64,000 nucleotides of DNA from Sulfurimonas xiamenensis (GTDB taxonomy: Bacteria; Campylobacterota; Campylobacteria; Campylobacterales; Sulfurimonadaceae): assembly GCF_009258045.1 (NCBI RefSeq), contig NZ_CP041166.1, positions 930,001-994,000 on the forward strand. The letters run 5' to 3'. Shown here one piece after another: positions 57,333 through 64,000 of this stretch. The translations under genes and the position numbers were made by a program. How positions within the stretch are numbered: the stretch's first letter is position 1; the number at the start of each line of letters is the position of its first letter. The notes beneath the pieces were generated by a model. It did no database searches. It saw only the letters and a program-made list of their open reading frames with translations, and was not told where the DNA came from.

Positions 57333-57752
57333 ATGATTGAACTTGACAATAGAACTACACTACAGATTGATACTACTCTTATTGATGCAATAGCAAATCT
57401 TTTTACAAATAAAGAAATTGAGCTTATTGTTACAACAAATGAAGAGATAAGAGAGATAAATAAAACATATCGAAATATTGACAAAGATACAGATGTATTA
57501 AGTTTTCCATATGAACCTATGCCGATGAGCCCGCTTGGAAGCATAGTTATCTCCTCTTCTCATGTAAAAGAAAAAGCAATAGAACTGGGTCATAGTGAAA
57601 ATGATGAGTTTGCACTTCTTTTTATACACGGTTTGCTTCATCTGTTAGGATATGACCATGAAACTGACAATGGTCAAATGAGAAAAAAAGAAGCAGAGCT
57701 TATAAAAAAATTCAACCTTCCAAAAAGTCTAATAATTAGAACAGAAGGATAG
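57333..57752 (+). CDS. ybeY: Endoribonuclease YbeY
   Basis: Metal-dependent RNase involved in 16S rRNA 3'-end maturation and late ribosome quality control. 139 aa with [20 protein letters not shown] near residue 50 and the metal motif [12 protein letters not shown] (three His) near 105. A -10-like TATAAT lies just upstream at about 57320. It is followed 6 bp later by an exchanger gene. Confidence 0.94.
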   Translation: MIELDNRTTLQIDTTLIDAIANLFTNKEIELIVTTNEEIREINKTYRNIDKDTDVLSFPYEPMPMSPLGSIVISSSHVKEKAIELGHSENDEFALLFIHGLLHLLGYDHETDNGQMRKKEAELIKKFNLPKSLIIRTEG

Positions 57753-57758
57753 CTCTTA

Positions 57759-58685
57759 GTGGATTTTATAATTTTTGCAGTTGCTATGACAGCGCTTATT
57801 TATGGAGCAGATTTTATTATAAAAGAGTCTGAAAGAATTGCTCTTCATTTCAATATATCACATTTTGTAATCGGTGCTACACTTATTGCTTTTGGCACAT
57901 CATTACCGGAAATGGCAGCTTCTATGATGGCATCAGGAGCCGGTAAAAGCGAAATGGCTATCGCAAATGTTGTGGGCAGCGTAACTTTTAATATAACGCT
58001 AGTCTTAGGGCTTGTTTTTTTAATATCAAAAAAAATGACTTCAAGACGGAATCTATTTGACAGAGATAGTGCGTGGGTAGTTGTTCCTGTAATTTTATTT
58101 ATGCTAATGATTCAAGACGGCTTAATTAGCAGAATTGAAGGAGCTTTGTATATTTTGGTTATGTTCTCTTATCTTATATTTTTATTTACCGATTCCAAAG
58201 AAGATCTTGTAGAAGAGATAGATGAAGAGTTAATGAAAGAAAAATTTAAATGGCTCAAAACAACTCAATTTTTACTTATTGGTTTTATTTTAACAATAGG
58301 CGGAGCACATTTTGTTGTAGAGAGCGGAACAAATATAGCAAAAATATTTGGAGTTAGTGAGTGGATAATTGGGCTTTTTCTTATTGCTTTTGGAACATCA
58401 CTGCCTGAACTTGTAGTATCTTTGGTTGCAATAAAAAAAGGCAATGCCGAAATGAGTATTGGAAATATAATAGGCTCAAATGTTGCTAATTTCTCTATGG
58501 TTTTAGGTTCAGCAGCACTTTTAAACCCTCTCTCTATTGACTTAATTGCTACAAAGTTTGATATTTATATAATGATTGCAGCTTCCCTAACACTTCTGTT
58601 TATTTTGGCAAATAGACTTTATAATAAAGCAGGAGCAATATTTTTACTAACAATATTAACTCTTTTTATACTTAATTCTATTTAA
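57759..58685 (+). CDS. Calcium/sodium-type cation exchanger (CaCA superfamily)
   Basis: Inner membrane antiporter of 308 aa with about ten membrane segments and the two alpha repeats GATLIAFGTSLPEMAASMMA (about residues 40-60) and GLFLIAFGTSLPELVVSLVA (about 205-225), in opposite orientation, which form the ion sites. Resembles YrbG. Start GTG at 57759. Ion specificity is not visible. It ends one base from the convergent mrdA gene. Confidence 0.92.
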   Translation: MDFIIFAVAMTALIYGADFIIKESERIALHFNISHFVIGATLIAFGTSLPEMAASMMASGAGKSEMAIANVVGSVTFNITLVLGLVFLISKKMTSRRNLFDRDSAWVVVPVILFMLMIQDGLISRIEGALYILVMFSYLIFLFTDSKEDLVEEIDEELMKEKFKWLKTTQFLLIGFILTIGGAHFVVESGTNIAKIFGVSEWIIGLFLIAFGTSLPELVVSLVAIKKGNAEMSIGNIIGSNVANFSMVLGSAALLNPLSIDLIATKFDIYIMIAASLTLLFILANRLYNKAGAIFLLTILTLFILNSI

Positions 58686-58686
58686 T

Positions 58687-60474
58687 TTACTGCTTAATAT
58701 ATTCTAATTCTAAGAGTTTATCATAAATATTTGATACAATACTTCCTGCAGCAGAACCGCCGTGTCCTCCATGTTCAACTATAACCATAACTACATATTG
58801 AGGATTATCATATGGTCCATAACTTGTAAGCCATGCATGTGAACGGGTATAATACTCCATTTCATGCTCTAATTCTCTATTTTCTATATCTTGCAAAATA
58901 CCGATTACTTGAGCAGTTCCTGTTTTACCGGCAATTTTTACATGTGAATTTATATTTCTAGCAGCTGTTCCGGTTGGATGATTGCAAACTTCATACATGG
59001 CTTTTTGAATAATTGGCAATTTTTTTAATTCATTTTTAGTAAGAACCTCTTCAAATTCCGGCTTAACCACCTCTTCCCCTATCATTTTTGCAAAGTATGG
59101 CCGAGGAAGCTTAGATGTTGCCATAAGAGCAGTAAACTGTGCCATCTGCATTGGCGTAACTAAAAAATCACCCTGCCCGATTGAGGTGTTTACAGTCTCT
59201 CCCATATACCATGGCATATTATATTTTTTTCTTTTCCACTCTCTTGATGGTACCGTACCGATAAACTCATTTGGCAAATCAACACCGGTTTTTTTACCAA
59301 GTCCATATCTAATAAGCCCATCACTCATTTTTTCAATTCCTAGCTTAAGGCTGCCTTTATAAAAAAAATCATCGCAACTCTCTCGTATAGCTTTTTTAAT
59401 GCCTGTTTTTCCATGTCCGGTTTGCTTCCAACATCTAAATACTCTTTTGCCAAGAGGCATTGATGCAGTACAATAAACATTCCAGTTTGGCCCAATTTCC
59501 GGTGCCGTAATATATAATAATCCCAATCCAGTTTTTATAGTTGAACCTGGAGGATAAAGACCATGAATTAATTTATTTGTAAATGGCTTATCAAGACTAT
59601 TTGAGAGTTTATCCCACTCTTCATATGAGATTCCGGATACAAATGTATTTGGATCATATTCAGGAAAACTGCTAGCAGATAAAATAGCACCATCAACTCT
59701 CATAACAATTACAGCACCTGATTTGTCTTTAAAAAGAGATGAAATATATTTTTGAAGTTCTATATCAATATTTAATATCAATTTTCTATCTTCAATAGCT
59801 TGCTTACTGGACAACTCTTCTATCTCTTGATTATTTGCATTTACTTTTATTTCTCGTTTGCCGGCTTCTCCTTGCAAAAATGAGTTATAATATTTTTCTA
59901 TGCCTGTTTTTCCAGCATAACCAATAAGTTCTTGAAGTTTATCCTCTTCTATATCACTCTTATTTGCACGAGAAACATACCCAATAGAGTGTGTTGCAAC
60001 TTCTTTATACGGATAATATCTTTTTGGAGAGGAGACAATATGAATATTGTCTCTTAAATTGAGAATAGAGTATACAGGCATAATCTCTTCATAAGATACA
60101 AAACTAACAATATCTATATAGTCGTGATTATAGTACGAATCTTTTTTTATATAATTTTTTATAATTTTTTCTCTATCCAAATTTGGCAGTAATTTTATAA
60201 TCGTATCAACTTCTTCTTCAAATGTAGTTTGATTTTTTTTAGATCTAAGATGAGGAGCCATTTGTATTTTAAACCCAAGTTCATTAATAGCAATTGGTCT
60301 ATTTTTCACATCAACAATCTCACCTCTTACCGGCGCAATCAATTCAGTTTTAATGGTATTGTTATATGAGAGCTTTTCATAATAAGTATTTGACTCTATT
60401 GACAACAAAAATACTCTTGCTAAAAGTGCCAGCCATACAACAGCAAATACAAAAATTATAAATTTTATTTTCAT
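58687..60474 (-). CDS. mrdA: Penicillin-binding protein 2 (elongation transpeptidase)
   Basis: Cross-links peptidoglycan in the elongasome. 595 aa: N-terminal anchor (about 5-25), dimerisation region, transpeptidase with SxxK in PPGSTIKTGLG near residue 305 and KTGTAQV near 523. The SxN-type motif is in ESCDDFF-like context near 360. Preceded by an mreD-like gene overlapping at ATGA, matching the rod-shape operon position. It is convergent with the exchanger gene, one base apart. Confidence 0.94.
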   Translation of the reverse strand: MKIKFIIFVFAVVWLALLARVFLLSIESNTYYEKLSYNNTIKTELIAPVRGEIVDVKNRPIAINELGFKIQMAPHLRSKKNQTTFEEEVDTIIKLLPNLDREKIIKNYIKKDSYYNHDYIDIVSFVSYEEIMPVYSILNLRDNIHIVSSPKRYYPYKEVATHSIGYVSRANKSDIEEDKLQELIGYAGKTGIEKYYNSFLQGEAGKREIKVNANNQEIEELSSKQAIEDRKLILNIDIELQKYISSLFKDKSGAVIVMRVDGAILSASSFPEYDPNTFVSGISYEEWDKLSNSLDKPFTNKLIHGLYPPGSTIKTGLGLLYITAPEIGPNWNVYCTASMPLGKRVFRCWKQTGHGKTGIKKAIRESCDDFFYKGSLKLGIEKMSDGLIRYGLGKKTGVDLPNEFIGTVPSREWKRKKYNMPWYMGETVNTSIGQGDFLVTPMQMAQFTALMATSKLPRPYFAKMIGEEVVKPEFEEVLTKNELKKLPIIQKAMYEVCNHPTGTAARNINSHVKIAGKTGTAQVIGILQDIENRELEHEMEYYTRSHAWLTSYGPYDNPQYVVMVIVEHGGHGGSAAGSIVSNIYDKLLELEYIKQ

Positions 60475-60923
60475 AAAATACTCAAAATAAAAAATTCAAT
60501 TATTATGTAATAAATTACATAATAATTTATACTTGGAGATGGCATTAAGAATATATTTGATAAAAATATATTAAAAACAAAAAAACCAATATAAACCAAT
60601 ATAACAGTTGCCATTTTTACACATATATTACAATTAATAATTTTCGCTATTTTTGGTATGATATATCTATATATAAAAGCAAAATATATAAGAGTGCTAA
60701 AGAGAACATATCCCTTTTCAGCTTCAAAAAGCACTAAAGAAAAGCAAATTAAAAGTAAAGAGGTTAAATCATTTTTCTTAAGCGCTCTTGAAAAAAGTAC
60801 ATATAATATTGCCAATAAAGGCGGTAAAAATAGGTGTATACTGCTTAATACAATATAGGGTATAAATATAACAACATATAAAAATGGTGTTAAAGAGTTT
60901 TGATTAGAGATACTTCGTTGCAT
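60471..60923 (-). CDS. MreD-like membrane protein
   Basis: 150-aa protein with about five hydrophobic segments (FLYVVIFIPYIVLS, FLPPLLAILYVLF, LLLICFSLVLFE, ATVILVYIGFFVF, YVIYYIIIEFF) and little else. Size, topology and position directly before mrdA fit MreD, the elongasome membrane protein, but the sequence is too divergent for a firm symbol. ATG overlaps the end of the acetyltransferase gene by 34 bp. Confident as a gene, moderate as MreD. Confidence 0.75.
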   Translation of the reverse strand: MQRSISNQNSLTPFLYVVIFIPYIVLSSIHLFLPPLLAILYVLFSRALKKNDLTSLLLICFSLVLFEAEKGYVLFSTLIYFAFIYRYIIPKIAKIINCNICVKMATVILVYIGFFVFNIFLSNIFLMPSPSINYYVIYYIIIEFFILSIL

Positions 60924-61351
60924 ATCGGAAAATGTTTACACTTAATACAATCAGCCCATATTTTGTGTTCAGGAATTGACTCTTTTGGAATTTCGATAAA
61001 TCCAAGTTTTTCAAAAAACTGCTGTTGATAAGTCAAAGTAAGAACTTTTTTAATTCCAAGATTTTGTGCATCTTCTATAGCTTTGGCAATCAAACTTTGC
61101 CCTACCCCCATGCCTCTTCTATCTTCTTTTACAACAAGTGATCTGATCTCTGCTAAAAAGGGAGTATGAATATGAAGCGCACAAAAACCAACTATCGCAC
61201 CTTCCTCTTTTGCTAATATATATGATCTTATATTTGTTGCGATTTCATCTGAACTTCTTGCAAGTATTATCCCAGTCTCAACTTCAGGAGCAACAAGTTT
61301 TTGCATATTTTCAATATCATAAAGCGTTGCTTTTGTTAATTTAATTTTCAC
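60890..61351 (-). CDS. GNAT N-acetyltransferase, short ArgA-like
   Basis: 153 aa from GTG 61351, chosen because AAGGAG stands 6 bases upstream; a longer frame to 61375 has no site. GNAT motif A appears as IRSLVVKEDRRGMGVGQSLI (acetyl-CoA loop R/Q-x-x-G-x-G) near residue 75, with EKLGFIEI near 115, and three late Cys (ADCIKCKHFPICNE). Short proteins of this kind act as N-acetylglutamate synthases in several bacteria, which would open arginine synthesis; that is family inference. Overlaps engB by 11 bp. Confidence 0.85.
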   Translation of the reverse strand: MKIKLTKATLYDIENMQKLVAPEVETGIILARSSDEIATNIRSYILAKEEGAIVGFCALHIHTPFLAEIRSLVVKEDRRGMGVGQSLIAKAIEDAQNLGIKKVLTLTYQQQFFEKLGFIEIPKESIPEHKIWADCIKCKHFPICNEVSLIKTL

Positions 61352-61958
61352 CAGCAGCTCCTTGCAATATATCATATATAATCGTTACAATTTTTTGTAA
61401 ACCTCTCTTTTTTGAACTTGAGACCATTAAAGCCTTAGGAAACTCTTTTTTAAGTGCATTTTGTTCTTTTTGATTTAATTTATCTATTTTTGTAAAAATC
61501 TGTAAAATATATTGTGTTTCATTAGCATGATCAATTAAAAAATCAGTTACAGATTTGTCAATTTCTAAAAAAGGATGTCTGCAATCAATCAAATGAATAA
61601 AAAGTTTTATCTGTTTTCTATTTGATATATAATCTGTTAAATTTTTTTCCCAATCATATTTAATAGATTTGGAAACTTTCGCATATCCAAAACCTGGCAA
61701 ATCAACAAATTTTGCAAAACTTTTTTGCGCATTTTCTCTATCTATAAATGTAACATCAAAATAGTTAATAAGTCTTGTTTTACCCGGTGTTGAAGATACT
61801 TTTGCTAAACCTTTATGATTTGTCAGAGCATTTAGTAAAGAACTTTTCCCCACATTTGAACGAGCCATAAAAACAACTTCATTTTGTTCTTTTGAGTCCG
61901 GTGCATCTTCTATAGTTGCTGCTGATGTAACAAATTTTGAGTCAATTATTTCAATCAT
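61341..61958 (-). CDS. engB: Ribosome assembly GTPase EngB (YsxC)
   Basis: Essential GTPase for 50S assembly. 205 aa with G1 ARSNVGKSSLLNAL, G2 TPGKTRLINYF, G3 DLPGFGYAKV, G4 TKIDK and G5 SSSKKRG. Overlaps lptA at ATGA, and its end overlaps the acetyltransferase gene. Length is normal. Confidence 0.96.
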   Translation of the reverse strand: MIEIIDSKFVTSAATIEDAPDSKEQNEVVFMARSNVGKSSLLNALTNHKGLAKVSSTPGKTRLINYFDVTFIDRENAQKSFAKFVDLPGFGYAKVSKSIKYDWEKNLTDYISNRKQIKLFIHLIDCRHPFLEIDKSVTDFLIDHANETQYILQIFTKIDKLNQKEQNALKKEFPKALMVSSSKKRGLQKIVTIIYDILQGAAGEN

Positions 61959-62434
61959 TCTTCGCTCTTTTTTTTATTTTCAGGCATATCAAAAATCATT
62001 ATAACCGGCTCTTTCTCAGCACCCTTAGCATACGCTTTGCCCTCTATTGTCTTTAAAATAACCTCTTCACCTGATATCTCTTTTTTTTCATCAATCTGCT
62101 TTAGATGCACTTCTTTAAAAAAATAGTACTCTTTTTCTTGCGGAAGATAGACAACTTTTTGGGCTTTGCCTTTATATAGTGCACCTTCAAGTGTTTGTAT
62201 ACTAAAAGAAGCATTTCCTTCTGCAATAAACTTTGTCGGTTCTTGGTTTGTGTTTGTATAAATGGTGACCTTCGATGCATTTAATTCATCATTGCCCCGA
62301 ATCACATTAACATCACCTTCAAAAACAGATACACCTGTTTTTTGATCTGCATTAAAGCTGTTTGCTTTAACTTTTAACTCTAAGGAAAATAGTGCCGTTG
62401 TTAAAAAAATTGTTAAAAAAATTATTTTTTTCAT
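61955..62434 (-). CDS. lptA: LPS transport periplasmic bridge protein LptA
   Basis: Forms the periplasmic part of the Lpt bridge carrying LPS to the outer membrane. 159 aa with signal peptide (KIIFLTIFLTTALFSLEL), then the OstA beta-jellyroll (FNADQKTGVSVFEGDVNVIR, ASKVTIYTNTN, YKGKAQKVVYL). Overlaps lptC (ATGA) upstream and engB downstream. LptB is not in the window. Confidence 0.9.
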   Translation of the reverse strand: MKKIIFLTIFLTTALFSLELKVKANSFNADQKTGVSVFEGDVNVIRGNDELNASKVTIYTNTNQEPTKFIAEGNASFSIQTLEGALYKGKAQKVVYLPQEKEYYFFKEVHLKQIDEKKEISGEEVILKTIEGKAYAKGAEKEPVIMIFDMPENKKKSEE

Positions 62435-62952
62435 TTAGTACTCTCTTTTAATTGATATATTGCTTTTACATCTTTTGACTCTACTCTTTGTAAAGAGTTA
62501 TTATATTTTAATTCTCTTCCGGTAACTCTATTAGTGCCCTTATAAAGCACATAATCTCCATCTGCAGTAGCAATATTTGTTTTTTTATTATAAACTGCCT
62601 TTTGCGTCTCAAAGGTCAATCCATCTTGTCTAAAATAGACAACATCTCCATTTAAATAAACGATGTCATCTTTGTATATTCCGCTGTTTGATTTCATATT
62701 TGCTATATACTTTTTTGAATTATCTGTATAATCCATTTTGTCAATCGTATATCTATCTGCATATCTAATTGCTTTTTCACCGTTCATTAATGTAATCAAT
62801 CCTTTAGAATCAAGTTCATACATAGTAAAAAATGAGATACTAAAAAGAGGTACTTCGGTAAAAGATTGTTGTTTTATCTCCAAGGGCTTAAATAAAAAAA
62901 GTATCATAATTAAACATACAGAAATAAATAAAAAATAATAATTTATATTCAT
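62431..62952 (-). CDS. lptC: LPS export protein LptC
   Basis: Single-pass inner membrane protein that links the LptBFG exporter to LptA. 173 aa with an N-terminal anchor (YYFLFISVCLIMILFLF) and a periplasmic beta-jellyroll (IANMKSNSGIYKDDIVYLNG, ETQKAVYNKKTNIATADG, VTGRELKYNNSLQRVES). One base separates it from kdsC. Low sequence conservation is normal for LptC, and the lptC-lptA pair supports the call. Confidence 0.85.
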   Translation of the reverse strand: MNINYYFLFISVCLIMILFLFKPLEIKQQSFTEVPLFSISFFTMYELDSKGLITLMNGEKAIRYADRYTIDKMDYTDNSKKYIANMKSNSGIYKDDIVYLNGDVVYFRQDGLTFETQKAVYNKKTNIATADGDYVLYKGTNRVTGRELKYNNSLQRVESKDVKAIYQLKESTK

Positions 62953-62953
62953 A

Positions 62954-63448
62954 CTATATCCAAACAGATAAAAACTGATCTCTTAAATCATTCTCATCAA
63001 TTAATATATCTATCATTTCCCTCACAGCGCCATCACCGCCGTTACATGTAAGAACCGTATCAACAAGCTCTTTAATCTCTTTTACTCCATTTTTTGGAGT
63101 AAAACTTCTGCCAGCTTTTTTCAACATCTTATAATCATTCAAATCATCGCCAATAGCAGCTACTTCATAATTTTTAAGCTCAAGCAAATCTATAAGTTCG
63201 CTTAATGTTTTTTCTTTGTCTTTAATATGTTGAAACAGATGCACAATACCAAGCTCTTTGGCTCTTCTTTGAACTATTTCAGAATTTCTTCCGGTTATTA
63301 TTGCAACATAATAACCCATCTTAATCCAAGAACTAATAGCCAGACCGTCTTTTACATTGAATTTTTTTGTTTCTGTACCATCAGATGAGTAGATTATATC
63401 TCCATCTGTAAGGCAACCGTCGACATCTAATACGATAAGCTTAATCAC
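62954..63448 (-). CDS. kdsC: 3-deoxy-D-manno-octulosonate 8-phosphate phosphatase
   Basis: HAD-family phosphatase yielding KDO for the LPS core. 164 aa with motif I LDVDGCLTDG (residues 7-16), motif II IITGR near 54, the conserved Lys in KEKTLSELID and motif III IGDDLNDYKMLKKAG near 118. Capless C0-type HAD of KdsC length. It overlaps hisB at ATGA and precedes lptC-lptA, in keeping with LPS assembly. Confidence 0.93.
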   Translation of the reverse strand: MIKLIVLDVDGCLTDGDIIYSSDGTETKKFNVKDGLAISSWIKMGYYVAIITGRNSEIVQRRAKELGIVHLFQHIKDKEKTLSELIDLLELKNYEVAAIGDDLNDYKMLKKAGRSFTPKNGVKEIKELVDTVLTCNGGDGAVREMIDILIDENDLRDQFLSVWI

Positions 63449-64000
63449 AGCATATCTTTTGTACTCGGAATACCGATTTTTTCATTTTTTTGCATTGCAC
63501 GACGCATAGCTACAGCAACTGATTTAAAAGCGGCTTCTATAATATGATGCTTGTTTTTTCCTCTAAGTGCTACAATATGTGCGCTAATTCTTGCATTTGA
63601 GACAAAAGCTTTAAAAAATTCTTCAACTAGTTCCGTATCAAACTGTCCTACTTTTCCAGTCACATCAACTTCATAAACCAGGTATGGACGATTGCTTAAA
63701 TCCAAATCGCAGCTAACACAAGCTTCATCCATCACAATATTTGCACTGCCGAATCGTTCCATGTTTTCAACAGGATAAATTGTTTCAGACAAAAGAGAAC
63801 CTAGAACAATTCCGACATCCTCTACACTGTGATGATCATCTATATATGTGTCACCCTTGCATGCAATATCTAAATCTATCAAAGAGTGTTTAGAAAAACT
63901 CTCTAACATATGATCTAAAAAACCCACACCCGTATTTATATTGCTTTTGCCTTTTCCATTAAGAGACAAGGAAACAACGATATCTGTCTCTTTTGTTTTT
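63445..64000 (-). CDS. hisB: Imidazoleglycerol-phosphate dehydratase, 5'-truncated by window
   Basis: Sixth step of histidine synthesis, Mn-dependent dehydration. The frame is open to the window end and reads KTKETDIVVSLSLNGKG before the first internal TTG at 63969, so the true start lies beyond base 64000. Metal motifs DDHHSVEDVGIV and KNKHHIIEAAFK are intact, with GFLDHMLESFSKH near the N-terminus. A monofunctional HisB (no phosphatase domain at this end). Ends in a 4-bp overlap with kdsC. Confidence 0.95.
   Translation of the reverse strand, partial: KTKETDIVVSLSLNGKGKSNINTGVGFLDHMLESFSKHSLIDLDIACKGDTYIDDHHSVEDVGIVLGSLLSETIYPVENMERFGSANIVMDEACVSCDLDLSNRPYLVYEVDVTGKVGQFDTELVEEFFKAFVSNARISAHIVALRGKNKHHIIEAAFKSVAVAMRRAMQKNEKIGIPSTKDML

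Noticed and set aside
1..64000. Prophage, insertion sequence, CRISPR, toxin-antitoxin or defence genes
   Set aside because: No transposase, integrase, Cas, restriction or toxin motif found in any plausible frame; no regularly spaced direct repeats other than the four tetR operators, whose 14-bp dyads and 18-bp spacers are too short for a CRISPR.

Overview
The window reads as chromosomal core genome of a free-living Campylobacterota (Epsilonproteobacteria) bacterium, most likely Sulfurimonas or a close relative. The signs are AT-rich DNA, dense operons with 1-16 bp overlaps, frequent TTG starts, and blocks I recall from Campylobacter jejuni: ilvI-ilvH-lpxD, coaD-tmk/hisS-speA-cysE-aspB, icd-mdh-sucCD-oorDABC and kdsC-lptC-lptA-engB. 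The four-subunit 2-oxoglutarate:ferredoxin oxidoreductase beside monomeric icd, mdh, fumC, sucCD and acnB fits a reductive TCA cycle. The genus is inferred from content, not tested.

Layout. 1-3.6 kb: branched-chain amino acid synthesis (ilvI 3'-end, ilvH), two tandem lpxD genes and a 67-aa unknown. 3.6-7.9 kb: tamA-tamB. 8-10.3 kb (minus): SulP anion transporter and tandem universal stress protein. 10.5-15.5 kb (minus): hisS-speA-cysE-aspC. 15.7-17.3 kb (plus): Fe-superoxide dismutase and a globin-PsiE membrane fusion. 17.3-19.2 kb (minus): tRNA-Leu, ubiX-coaD-tmk. 19.4-24.7 kb: ftsK, an ExoX-C-like small protein, acnB. 24.7-33.2 kb: lolA, secA, a LolC/E permease, a large AsmA/YhdP-like protein and mltG. 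33.4-43.3 kb: icd, mdh, fumC, sucC, sucD, oorDABC. 43.4-45.5 kb: a TetR regulator with a regular four-operator array, RNase P RNA, a small unknown, and a receiver-RHH response regulator. 45.6-49.7 kb: tRNA-Glu, glnS with a YqeY tail, a degenerate glutamyl-tRNA synthetase paralogue, yggT. 49.7-55.9 kb: a lipoprotein, mobB, fbp, a four-Cys small protein, metG, a Mur-ligase-like protein without a P-loop, and an orphan TRAP binding protein. 55.9-58.7 kb: YgjP-type protease, queC, ybeY, a Ca/Na-type exchanger. 58.7-64 kb (minus): hisB (cut by the window end), kdsC, lptC, lptA, engB, argA-like acetyltransferase, mreD-like, mrdA.

Together the genes cover central carbon metabolism, envelope building (lipid A, KDO, LPS transport, TAM, Lol, peptidoglycan) and translation. 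I saw no insertion sequence, prophage, CRISPR array or toxin-antitoxin pair, and no stretch above about 300 bases without a gene. The strongest unusual items are the GluRS paralogue that lost both class-I signature motifs next to a GlnRS-YqeY, four TetR-type operators at an exact 32-bp period between tetR and rnpB, the globin-PsiE fusion, the receiver-RHH regulator, the P-loop-less Mur-like protein, and paired 17-bp dyads upstream of acnB.
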